From: a virus
Reading direction: 5' to 3' (one strand)
Length of the DNA stretch: 37,959 nt
IMG/VR virus record: IMGVR_UViG_3300046170_000248
Coordinates: 1-37,959 of that record
The notes beneath the pieces were generated by a model. The model was not told where the DNA came from. It made no database searches and worked only from the letters and a program-made list of their open reading frames with translations. Of this stretch, positions 1 through 5,292 are shown one piece after another. The stretch's first letter is position 1, and every line of letters begins with the position of its first letter. The translations under genes were made by a program, and so were the position numbers.

Positions 1-121
1 TATATACATATCTGAGTAGCAGTCGTTTGCTGACCGCCCCCACCCCGTGCTGAAAAAATGCGCACTAGTACTCAAGTGTTCACTAGTTCAATTAATGCTA
101 GGCAAGTTTAATATTAGAATT

Positions 122-225
122 ACTAATGAAAGAATTACTAATGAAAGTTGCAATTAGAATAAGATTTACTAATGAAAGAATAACTAATGATAAATTAATC
201 CTAACATTAGATAAACTAATGAAAG
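122..225. repeat. Phased ACTAATGAAAG repeats in AT-rich DNA
   Basis: ACTAATGAAAG starts at 122, 137, 168 and 215, with a shortened copy (ACTAATGA) at 183. The start-to-start distances are 15, 31, 15 and 32, so the copies fall on a period of about 15.5 bp. Degenerate ATTAG-containing copies fill some of the gaps. The array is repeated in the right terminal repeat. Such iteron-like arrays in AT-rich DNA commonly mark replication origins or protein-binding sites at genome ends; which applies here is unknown. Confidence 0.7.
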
Positions 226-247
226 GTTTTTTGAATAAATGCGGATC

Positions 248-295
248 GCCCGTCAGTTTGCGGCGCAGATTTGCGCGTGGGCCTCTTTTATTTCT
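248..295 (+). terminator. Terminator-like hairpin in terminal repeat
   Basis: An outer GCCC/GGGC pairing (248-251 with 279-282) encloses a perfect inner hairpin GCGCA-GATT-TGCGC (263-276). A pyrimidine-rich, T-rich tract follows. It would stop rightward transcription crossing the end of the genome. The same structure is present in the right repeat. Confidence 0.5.
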
Positions 296-307
296 TGATG
301 GGTGGAT

Positions 308-396
308 ACATCTTGTAGCCAGTTTATGTGACATACATCTTGCAGCCAGTTTATGTGACATGCAGCATCTTGCAGCCTGATTGTGCAGCCTGATTC
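308..396 (+). repeat. Tandem ~27-bp repeats just inside the left repeat
   Basis: A unit built around CATCTTGCAGCCAGTTTATG occurs at about 308-334 and again at 335-361, with one base changed. Shortened pieces follow (GCATCTTGCAGCCTGATT, then GCAGCCTGATT) to 396. The array starts right after the terminal repeat ends and lies upstream of the first early gene. It may be a regulatory array. A TATAAA-like hexamer follows at about 402. Confidence 0.7.
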
Positions 397-436
397 TATG
401 GTATAAAGAAAAAGCAGAGATTTATTAAAAAAGGTG

Positions 437-466
437 TTGACGCTTAGTAATGCACTGAGGTAATGT
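437..466 (+). promoter_or_regulatory. Possible early promoter
   Basis: TTGACG at 437-442 is followed after 18 bases by TAATGT at 461-466. The -35 is a good match and the -10 is weak. The position fits an early promoter for the rightward genes. If used, it supports the start at 616 for the first gene over an upstream ATG at 463. Confidence 0.3.
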
Positions 467-615
467 CTTTCCTATCGGCAAGATTAGCAGAGCCGATTCA
501 TCAAATGACTGCAATGCGGGACAAGCTACGATTCTTGTCACTTTGTAAACTAGCCTCAATTCTGAGACGGTCTAAAGCCCGTGTGAATAGTGATAGCAAA
601 CTCAAACAATATACC

Positions 616-879
616 ATGAAAAACGACGTTCTATATAGTTTCAACAAATATACATCTGACGATTACAAAGCTTGCCTATCTGAGATGGGTGATAATTACG
701 AATGGGAAATAGCCGAAGATCAGACAACTGATGCATGGGCTTTGTCACTTCCTGAAATTACTCAGGAAATTGTAGATAGATACCATCTTGTAGATTTCAG
801 ATGCGTTAACAGTAATGATTACTGCAACGTAATGATAGCAGACATTGACGGAAACGGCCTAGAATGCGTCGCTTGCTAA
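616..879 (+). CDS. Small early protein, unknown
   Basis: Encodes about 87 residues starting MKNDVLYSF. The protein is acidic and Asp/Tyr-rich, ending near DIDGNGLECVAC. I see no recognisable domain. An in-frame ATG at 463 would add 51 residues, but that extension is basic, unlike the rest, and overlaps the suspected promoter, so I chose 616, which follows an A/C-rich leader (CTCAAACAATATACC) like other genes here. It is the first gene of the rightward early block. Early phage genes in this position often encode host-takeover factors, but nothing in the sequence shows that here. Confidence 0.6.
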   Translation: MKNDVLYSFNKYTSDDYKACLSEMGDNYEWEIAEDQTTDAWALSLPEITQEIVDRYHLVDFRCVNSNDYCNVMIADIDGNGLECVAC

Positions 880-900
880 ACTAAAGTTAAAACCCCTCAA

Positions 901-959
901 ACCCTTGCCCGCCTTCTCATTTGAGTCGTGCGGGCTTTGGGGTAGGCGAATGAATCGCC
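901..959 (+). ncRNA. Structured intergenic element, copy A
   Basis: The order is ACCCTT, stem GCCCGC (907-912) with GCGGGC (930-935), linker TTTGGGGTAGG, then a second hairpin GGCGA-ATGAA-TCGCC (945-959). The same layout with different but still pairing bases occurs at 1911-1970. It lies between the first two early genes, in an mRNA leader. It could be a terminator/attenuator or a regulatory RNA element. The matching arrangement of copy B argues for a selected RNA fold. Confidence 0.55.
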
Positions 960-995
960 GGACTAAACTAAACTAAACTCAACAAAGGAAAACAA

Positions 996-1241
996 ATGAA
1001 ATCCACATTCAATACACTATGGGAAGCTTTCGATTCAATATTGAGAGAAAACAAGCAATCTAAATTAGAATCAACTGAGTTTGAAAACTACTTACATACC
1101 GGGGGGATTCGCTATGGCGAAAGCTGGAGTCGCTCATTTGACATTGACAAGCTTAAAGGCCGAAACACTAAGAAGTGTTTGCACGTTTACATTTCGCGCA
1201 ATACGCTTGGCTTTTATGAGCTTATCAAATACGCCAACTAA
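996..1241 (+). CDS. Small early protein, unknown
   Basis: Encodes 81 residues, mixed charge, with no domain that I recognise. The start is well supported: AAAGGA lies 7 bases before the ATG inside a leader ACTCAAC-AAAGGAAAACAA. Nearly the same leader precedes the next gene at 1262. These two are the only genes in the window with an obvious Shine-Dalgarno site, so they may be translated more strongly early in infection. An overlapping frame (1081-1269) is judged a shadow. Confidence 0.65.
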   Translation: MKSTFNTLWEAFDSILRENKQSKLESTEFENYLHTGGIRYGESWSRSFDIDKLKGRNTKKCLHVYISRNTLGFYELIKYAN

Positions 1242-1261
1242 ACTAAACAAAGGAAAACAAA

Positions 1262-1516
1262 ATGATTGATCTAACATACAAGACAGACGCTTTTTGCGCT
1301 ACGTTCTACGTAAACAGCAACGCCGGACTGAGTGCATATAAGACAATGGTTGAAACAATGGGAAGCGCAACGGTGCATCTAAGCCAATTAGACGGCACTT
1401 TATACCAGCTTAAGCAAGCCGGCTATAAGACAAGGCGCACGCCTAACAAGGCGCAAGCAAGTGACAATTCATTTAATGCAAGTGACGCGGCACTACTTGA
1501 AAAGCTTTTAGCGTAA
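1262..1516 (+). CDS. Small early protein, unknown
   Basis: Encodes 84 residues. The N-terminal half reads like a small folded domain (Tyr/Phe and Val pattern); the C-terminal part is polar (TRRTPNKAQASDNSF) and ends in a short Leu-rich tail. The AAAGGA site and AACAAA leader fix the start. It sits 20 bases after the preceding gene, so they are probably co-transcribed. No function can be assigned. Confidence 0.65.
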   Translation: MIDLTYKTDAFCATFYVNSNAGLSAYKTMVETMGSATVHLSQLDGTLYQLKQAGYKTRRTPNKAQASDNSFNASDAALLEKLLA

Positions 1517-1604
1517 ACTTTACCCTTGCAATTGATAAAAGACAAAGAGAAAAGACAACCGGCACAAATGCCAAAAAACTAAAAACCTAAACTATATACT
1601 AAAC

Positions 1605-1897
1605 ATGAGAAAAGTAACAAATGAAATCGCAAATGCCTTTGCACAAGGTGAATCAAAAACAGTAGGTAATACATGGACAGACGGCAAAGCTATCTATTTA
1701 CACGGCAATAAAATCACAGAGCGAACCGAAGAGGGCGTTTTTATGACGTTGGCGGGTTGGAACACCAGCATAACGCGCGAGCGTCTCAATGGCATTGCAC
1801 AAGTGCTAGGGTTTGACGTAAGTTTAATCAAAAAGACTTTGAGCCTTACTTGAACGGGTTTATCGTGAACCCTACTGAGTGGGTCAAAGTTAACTAG
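1605..1897 (+). CDS. Conserved small phage protein, frameshifted
   Basis: The first frame gives about 75 residues with NTWTDG, YLHGN and GWNTSITRERLNG, a pattern I recognise from small proteins of unknown role in many phages. That frame ends early. A one-base shift near 1820 continues into FNQKDFEPYLNGF and ends with EWVKVN at 1897. The rejoined protein is about 97 residues. The shift is most simply a sequencing error in an A-run. Start: ATG at 1605 after an A-rich leader. Confidence 0.65.
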
Positions 1898-1910
1898 CAA
1901 AGCAAATCCA

Positions 1911-1970
1911 ACCTTGCGCCCTGCGTTCCCTATACGGGGCGCGGGGTTTCGGGGTAGGTGAAAGACACCT
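1911..1970 (+). ncRNA. Structured intergenic element, copy B
   Basis: It has the same order as the element at 901-959: ACCTT, stem GCGCCC (1916-1921) with GGGCGC (1937-1942), GGGGTTTCGGGGTAGG, then hairpin AGGTG-AAAGA-CACCT (1956-1970). Both stems differ in sequence from copy A but keep their pairing, while the GGGGTAGG linker is unchanged. It lies between the gene ending at 1897 and the gene starting at 2041. Confidence 0.55.
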
Positions 1971-2040
1971 ATAAACAAACAAAACGCCCTACAGGGGCAT
2001 TCAGACGCCATTAAACGGCATTCAAACCAATAAACGAACT

Positions 2041-2220
2041 ATGAAAGCAATACTGAAAACATACACACTTGACACTTTAACAGACACCGAAGAGGTCGAG
2101 CTTCCCGAAAACTATGACGGAAACCCATACGGGGACACCGTGCCTTTCTCAGTTGGCTCTAATCAGTCAATTGAAGTTATAGAAGTAGATGGTAAGAAGT
2201 ATAAGCTCACAGAACTATAA
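2041..2220 (+). CDS. Small protein, unknown
   Basis: Encodes 59 residues starting MKAILKTYTLDT and ending KKYKLTEL. It is acidic in the middle and looks like a compact beta-rich protein. The start follows the recurrent leader CAAACCAATAAAC. No family is recognised. The gene lies 12 bases before the next small gene, consistent with one transcript. Confidence 0.6.
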   Translation: MKAILKTYTLDTLTDTEEVELPENYDGNPYGDTVPFSVGSNQSIEVIEVDGKKYKLTEL

Positions 2221-2232
2221 TATAATAAGAGT

Positions 2233-2412
2233 ATGAATTATTTGAAATATAAAGAGTTTTTGAGAAAAGATCTAGGTCATGACGTTGGTCTTGAGGAATA
2301 TAATTGTAATCTAGAAAATGAAGTTTGTCGTCTAGTAGAAGAAGCTAGAGATGCTTTTCAATATCGACAAGATGCTCAACGACAATTTCAAGAAGGAACC
2401 TTGGCATGGTAA
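2233..2412 (+). CDS. Small protein, unknown
   Basis: Encodes 59 residues starting MNYLKYKEFLRKD. The middle and C-terminal part is an amphipathic helix rich in Glu, Gln and Arg (VCRLVEEARDAFQYRQDAQ), suggesting a helical or coiled-coil protein. Its end overlaps the next start (ATGGTAA), suggesting coupled translation. Function unknown. Confidence 0.55.
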   Translation: MNYLKYKEFLRKDLGHDVGLEEYNCNLENEVCRLVEEARDAFQYRQDAQRQFQEGTLAW

Positions 2413-2564
2413 AACAACTAAAGATTATAGAGATTCTCTTAAACGATTGCGATAGCAGTGATATGTTCTCTCTAGCTTATCAATGGCAAGATAAACCTCA
2501 TAGGCATGTATTTGATCTATGTGATTGGATAGATGAGCTATTGAAAGAGAGAGCGCAAGATTAG
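2406..2564 (+). CDS. Small protein, unknown
   Basis: Encodes 52 residues starting MVKQLKIIEILLND and ending LLKERAQD. It is acidic and helix-rich, with several Trp and His residues. The ATG overlaps the stop of the previous gene, so translation is probably coupled. No homology is recognised. Confidence 0.5.
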   Translation: MVKQLKIIEILLNDCDSSDMFSLAYQWQDKPHRHVFDLCDWIDELLKERAQD

Positions 2565-2648
2565 GAAGAAAGCCGTCAAGCCGATTGGCTAAGTGTTCAA
2601 AAGTAACCACACAACAAACAGTACAAACCAATAAACAGATAATCAGAC

Positions 2649-2729
2649 ATGAACGCAAGTTATTTATTACCGTTCGGTATTTTAATTGGAATTATACTCG
2701 TTAATCTTAATTATAGTCCCGATCGGTAA
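2649..2729 (+). CDS. Tiny membrane peptide
   Basis: Encodes 26 residues: a polar start, then a hydrophobic stretch YLLPFGILIGIILVNL that could span the membrane once, then NYSPDR. The leader AACCAATAAACAGATAATCAGAC matches that of real neighbours. It lies before the SleB-like hydrolase and another tiny membrane peptide, so a holin or antiholin role is possible. At this length the call is uncertain. Confidence 0.4.
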   Translation: MNASYLLPFGILIGIILVNLNYSPDR

Positions 2730-2831
2730 GTAAATTCTGCCTTTGAAGTTTACCACGAATCAGAATTTGACTCGTGCGTTGCGTGGGCTTGCCTATTTAA
2801 TCCAAGCGGCAAGCAAATCTTTGACGCTTAA
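2730..2831 (+). pseudogene. Possible gene fragment without a start
   Basis: Directly after the stop of the 26-residue peptide, the same frame stays open for 33 codons. It reads like protein (FEVYHESEFDS then ACLFNPSGKQIFDA). There is no ATG or GTG start. Either the true start was lost to a sequencing error or this is a remnant. The sequence resembles small phage proteins with a WAxFxPSGK-like core, but I cannot name the family. Confidence 0.3.
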
Positions 2832-2854
2832 ACCATACAAACCAATAAACAAAC

Positions 2855-3275
2855 ATGAAAACGAAACAACTAATATTCGCCCTTGCACTTGGCCTAGTTT
2901 CAAACCTGTCCGGCAATGCCTCTGAAATCGTCGCAGGCAACCCTTATCCTAGAAGCGGGGGGTGAGTATGCACCTGGCTCAATGGAAGCCGTGAATGAAG
3001 TTATACGCAACCGGGCGGCCAAGCGCAAGCTTACGACCCGGCAAGTTTGCTTGCAACGGAAACAGTTCAGTTGCTGGAATAGCGGAAGGATTGACCAGTT
3101 GCTAGCCAAAGCAAAGCGGCACCCACGATTCAACGAGGCCTTAGCCATTGTAAACGGGAAGCCTACGAATTATACAGGCGGTGCGGATCATTACCATGCC
3201 GACTACTGCAATCCATACTGGGCAAGCTCACTTAAAAAGACTTGCATCATAGGAAAGCACCTCTTTTATAAGTAA
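2855..3275 (+). CDS. SleB/CwlJ-like cell-wall hydrolase with signal peptide (frameshifted)
   Basis: The first frame (from 2855) encodes a Sec-type signal peptide: MKTKQ, a hydrophobic core LIFALALGLV, then a likely cleavage site after GNA. After about 23 codons the frame must shift by one base. The second frame gives the SleB/CwlJ hydrolase fold: LILEAGGE (catalytic Glu region), AVNEVIRNR, QFSCW, and the C-terminal signature DHYHADYCNPYWA. This family cleaves peptidoglycan. As a phage endolysin exported by Sec it would act in the periplasm at lysis. The neighbours are two tiny membrane peptides and a membrane-anchored coiled protein. The frameshift is probably a sequencing error. A downstream-only start at 2916 would lose the signal peptide. 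Confidence 0.75.
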
Positions 3276-3284
3276 ACACAAGCC

Positions 3285-3389
3285 ATGAAAAGACTCACAG
3301 ACAATCAAATCCTAGCAATCTGCACGGTTGCAAGCACGCTCACTGCAATCCTATGCGCCATTTATGGCCTTTACAGGTTGCAACTCTAA
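3285..3389 (+). CDS. Tiny membrane peptide, lysis region
   Basis: Encodes 34 residues starting MKRLTDNQ, followed by one hydrophobic segment (ILAICTVASTLTAILCAIYG). Its place right after the cell-wall hydrolase and before a membrane-anchored protein suggests holin or antiholin function, but length and composition are the only evidence. Start ATG at 3285, 9 bases after the previous stop. Confidence 0.45.
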   Translation: MKRLTDNQILAICTVASTLTAILCAIYGLYRLQL

Positions 3390-3403
3390 CCACAAAACAA
3401 ACC

Positions 3404-3768
3404 ATGAAAATCATTATTATATCATACATCGCAGCTTCAGCCCTTGCGCTGGGCTTTCTAAGTCACGACTTGAACCGGGCAGAAAGCAACATTGAGATAC
3501 TGGCCAAAGTGCTAAAGAATCACGAAGACAGCCTCTCAGACCACCGCACCGTCATTCTAGGGCCTCCTAGACAAGCGCAACAACTCATTCATGTAATGCA
3601 AGACATAACCGAACGCTTAAACCTAGCGAAAATCCTTAATCCGAAACACGCTAGCCTCTCACCAGGGAACACCCGAAAGCTGCCGTTACATATGCAGTCA
3701 GGCAATTAGACTTGCCGCCAGACGTTTCCGTTTCTCTCATTCAATACGCAAACCAATTAAACAAATGA
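3404..3768 (+). CDS. Membrane-anchored protein, possible spanin (frameshifted)
   Basis: Residues 1-18 are hydrophobic (IIIISYIAASALALGF), giving an N-terminal membrane anchor. A polar, helical stretch follows (LNRAESNIEILAKVLKNHED). The first frame ends at 3709. A shift near 3665 leads into EHPKAAVTYAVRQL and QYANQLNK, ending at 3768 in an overlap with the next ATG. Total length is about 121 residues. An N-terminal anchor plus a periplasmic helix beside an endolysin is typical of inner-membrane spanins, but no outer-membrane lipoprotein partner is visible. The start at 3404 follows ACAAACC. An upstream in-frame ATG at 3353 lies inside the preceding gene. Confidence 0.5.
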
Positions 3769-4236
3769 TGAACACACTAGACATAGCAGGAAATCAAAGC
3801 CAAGTCTCAAGCTGCATGGGCTTCTTAGCCTCAGGCGCAGCCCGGGACGCATACCATAGGCTTCTAAAGGAAAGCACAGCAGGACAAAGCAAGGGGGAGC
3901 AACGCAAGGCCGTTTTTGTTCGCCATACTAAAGAAGATCGCAAGCGCATGGCCAAAGCGGCGGCGGAAAGGGTAAACAATGGGGAGTCGTGGCAACACGT
4001 TGCCGCTGGCTATCCTTTGAGCGCAGACTCTATCAGGCGCAACGCCGTTGCCTTTGGCTACTATAAGCCAAGACAAAAGGCAAGTGAGATGGAAGCGCAA
4101 CGCAAGGTCTACGACCAGCAAGCGAAAGAAGTGCTTGAGTTAGCTGTCGACGGCGTTACACAAGCGCAAGCAATGGCCTAAGGTGGGCATAAGCGAAAAC
4201 GCATTTTACCAAGCAATAGAAAGGGCAAAGCGATAA
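3765..4236 (+). CDS. Helix-turn-helix protein (frameshifted)
   Basis: About 156 residues when rejoined. The central part (DRKRMAKAAAERVNNGESW then PLSADSIRRNAVAFGY) looks like a helix-turn-helix. After a one-base shift at about 4179 the C-terminus reads VTQAQAMA then KVGISENAFYQAIERAKR, a second HTH-like segment. Two HTH units suggest DNA binding, perhaps a regulator or recombination-type protein. It begins ATGATG, overlapping the upstream stop, and ends TAATG, overlapping the next start, so translation is coupled. The shift is probably one extra T in GCCTAAGG. Confidence 0.5.
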
Positions 4237-4496
4237 TGACGGGGAGCATGATAGCAAGCGCAGTTCGATATATGGAAAGCATCAAGGACAAGGTGCCGCC
4301 AGCATACGAGGAGGCAATCACCGTAAAGCCCGGCACGACCCATCTCAAAACTTTAGGTCTCGACCCTCACAAAATGGTCAAGGATGTGAATAAGCTGAAG
4401 GCAAAGGGGATGACGGTAAAGGATGCTTGCCAGCAAGTGGGCATGACTAGGGCGCAATACTACAAAACTAAGAAAGGAATCACAAACAAGAAATGA
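4236..4496 (+). CDS. Small HTH protein
   Basis: Encodes 86 residues. The C-terminal third (MTVKDACQQVGMTRAQYYKT) is a clear helix-turn-helix of the resolvase/Hin-like or small-terminase-like sort. The N-terminal half is not recognised. Its start overlaps the previous stop (TAATG) and its stop overlaps the next start (ATGA). It is probably a DNA-binding regulator working with the HTH gene upstream. The real terS lies at 36.2-36.8 kb, so a packaging role is unlikely. Confidence 0.55.
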   Translation: MTGSMIASAVRYMESIKDKVPPAYEEAITVKPGTTHLKTLGLDPHKMVKDVNKLKAKGMTVKDACQQVGMTRAQYYKTKKGITNKK

Positions 4497-4706
4497 AAAC
4501 CATACAGCAATACCGAAAGGACAACCCGCACCTGTCAGAAGAGCAGATGCATTCTGCCTTACCACGTGACAGAGATTGATGCGCCTGAGTTCGCCGTGAG
4601 CGGCTTCACGCTCATTGCGCCCGGTAGGTGTCTCGCTATCCATGGAAGCGGCAATATAGCCCCTTTACGGCTCAAGGGGAGCTATGGTGACGCGTCTGAT
4701 GAGTAG
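4494..4706 (+). CDS. Small protein, unknown (frameshifted)
   Basis: Starts MKTIQQYRKDNPHLSEEQMH. After a shift near 4560 it continues YHVTEIDAPEFAVSGFTL and ends GSYGDASDE at 4706; about 70 residues. The ATG overlaps the stop of the previous gene. No family is recognised. The 3' end overlaps the start of the promoter region for the following RNA. A CTGATGAG string here is codon sequence, not a ribozyme core. Confidence 0.45.
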
Positions 4707-4719
4707 TGTGTTATAATGC

Positions 4720-4748
4720 TTGACAAGTTTAAGAAACTTATTTAATAC
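4720..4748 (+). promoter_or_regulatory. Promoter for candidate small RNA
   Basis: A perfect TTGACA (4720-4725) is followed after 17 bases by TAATAC (4743-4748). A second -10, TATAAT (4712-4717), lies just upstream with a poor -35. Initiation would be near 4755, immediately before the first hairpin of the RNA below. Confidence 0.55.
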
Positions 4749-4754
4749 ATACAA

Positions 4755-4867
4755 TCATAGCAGCAATGCTACCGTGTCGAAGGCGGATCAGTTTAACTTT
4801 CCCCGCTTGTTTTTACAAGCAACTTTAAACCCTTCCTACAGCTCGACATGTAGGAGGGGGTTTTTTT
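4755..4867 (+). ncRNA. Candidate phage small RNA, ~113 nt
   Basis: Three clean hairpins lie in a row. The first is TAGCA-GCAA-TGCTA (4758-4771), a five-pair stem closed by a GNRA tetraloop. The second is GCTTGT-TTTT-ACAAGC (4805-4820). The third is an 11-pair terminator stem (4830-4859) followed by seven T. A consensus promoter ends just upstream. Between hairpins 1 and 2 lies about 33 nt of unpaired sequence that could be an antisense seed. No open frame of note is present. This is the layout of a trans-acting bacterial sRNA. The target is unknown. Confidence 0.6.
4830..4867 (+). terminator. Intrinsic terminator of the small RNA
   Basis: CCCTTCCTACA (4830-4840) pairs with TGTAGGAGGGG (4849-4859) across an 8-nt loop, with one G-U pair. 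TTTTTTT follows at 4861-4867. This is one of the strongest terminator signals in the window. Confidence 0.85.
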
Positions 4868-5220
4868 ATGCCCATACAGTCTAGCGGAGCAAGCGGCCTC
4901 ACAGGTTAGCCCAAGTCTGCAAACGGAACCCGAAGCGTAGCTTCTAGGTTCTAGTGGTTGCACTATCTTGACCGAAATTGCGGATAGAGCGTAACAGGTG
5001 GTTTCTTCGGAAACTGAAACACCGTCCCGTAGCTTATACAGCACTTACCACGGCCAAGCGGGGCAATATGAAACGGCGGCAGGCTCATACGATTTGAGGC
5101 TCACTCCAATGACATAGTTTTATCCTACATGGTGAAACTATGTCTGGACAACAGGACTCGCCGATTTGATTGAGGCCAAGTCGCAGCATCAGAGAAAACA
5201 AAGTTTCTTTAGAAACTAGG
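4868..5220 (+). ncRNA. Folded gene-free block, candidate large structured RNA
   Basis: About 350 bases without a credible gene. Perfect local helices occur one after another: GAACC-C-GAAGC/GCTTC-TA-GGTTC (4926-4951), directly followed by TAGTG-GTTG-CACTA (4952-4965); GGTG-GTTTC-TTCG-GAAAC closed by CACC (4997-5023); CTCA/TGAG (5084-5098); the 10-pair GACATAGTTT/AAACTATGTC (5111-5144); and AGTTTC-TTTA-GAAACT (5202-5217). A long-range pairing GGCCTCA (4895-4901) with TGAGGCC (5171-5177) could close the whole fold. I do not recognise a group I or II intron, RNase P, tmRNA or tRNA. The strand is inferred from the neighbours. Confidence 0.45.
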
Positions 5221-5230
5221 ACGTTTCTTC

Positions 5231-5259
5231 TTGACCATACAAATACCTTTCCCTTACAT
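5231..5259 (+). promoter_or_regulatory. Possible promoter upstream of GIY-YIG gene
   Basis: TTGACC (5231-5236), 17 bases, TTACAT (5254-5259). The spacing is ideal, the -35 good and the -10 weak. The next gene starts at 5293 after an A/C-rich leader. Confidence 0.35.
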
Positions 5260-5292
5260 CTTACTAATTATTAAACAAAACCAAACCAAACA

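Larger units (their letters stand above)
1..304. repeat. Left copy of direct terminal repeat
   Basis: This block recurs at the right end of the window (37656-37959) in the same orientation. The copies differ at only a few places: near 199-202, an extra T before the GCCCG at 248, and a missing T at the extreme end. This shows either a linear genome with direct terminal repeats of about 300 bp or overlap from reading round a circle. The block holds an AT-rich zone with phased ACTAATGAAAG repeats, two CACTAGT repeats (63-69 and 81-87) and a terminator-like hairpin. No convincing gene lies inside it. Confidence 0.9.

Noticed and set aside
98-380. Frames of 84-87 codons on both strands across the left terminal repeat
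   Set aside because: They are composed of the phased repeats, the hairpin and tandem repeats; low complexity, no leader.
2425-2658. 77-codon leftward frame
   Set aside because: Antisense to two small rightward genes that have coupled starts and leaders.
4696-4703. CTGATGAG, the core of hammerhead ribozymes
   Set aside because: It is codon sequence (SDE) at the end of the gene at 4494-4706, and no matching stem II plus GAAA follows.
4868-5220. A coding frame reading SLAEQAASQV, later RSLYSTYHGQAG and GLADLIEAKS
   Set aside because: Stops of all three kinds interrupt it at about the random rate, there is no start, and strong hairpins dominate.
4868-5292. Group I intron or tRNA-like gene in the gene-free block
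   Set aside because: No conserved P7/core motif, no interrupted exon on both sides, no cloverleaf or CCA end that I could find.
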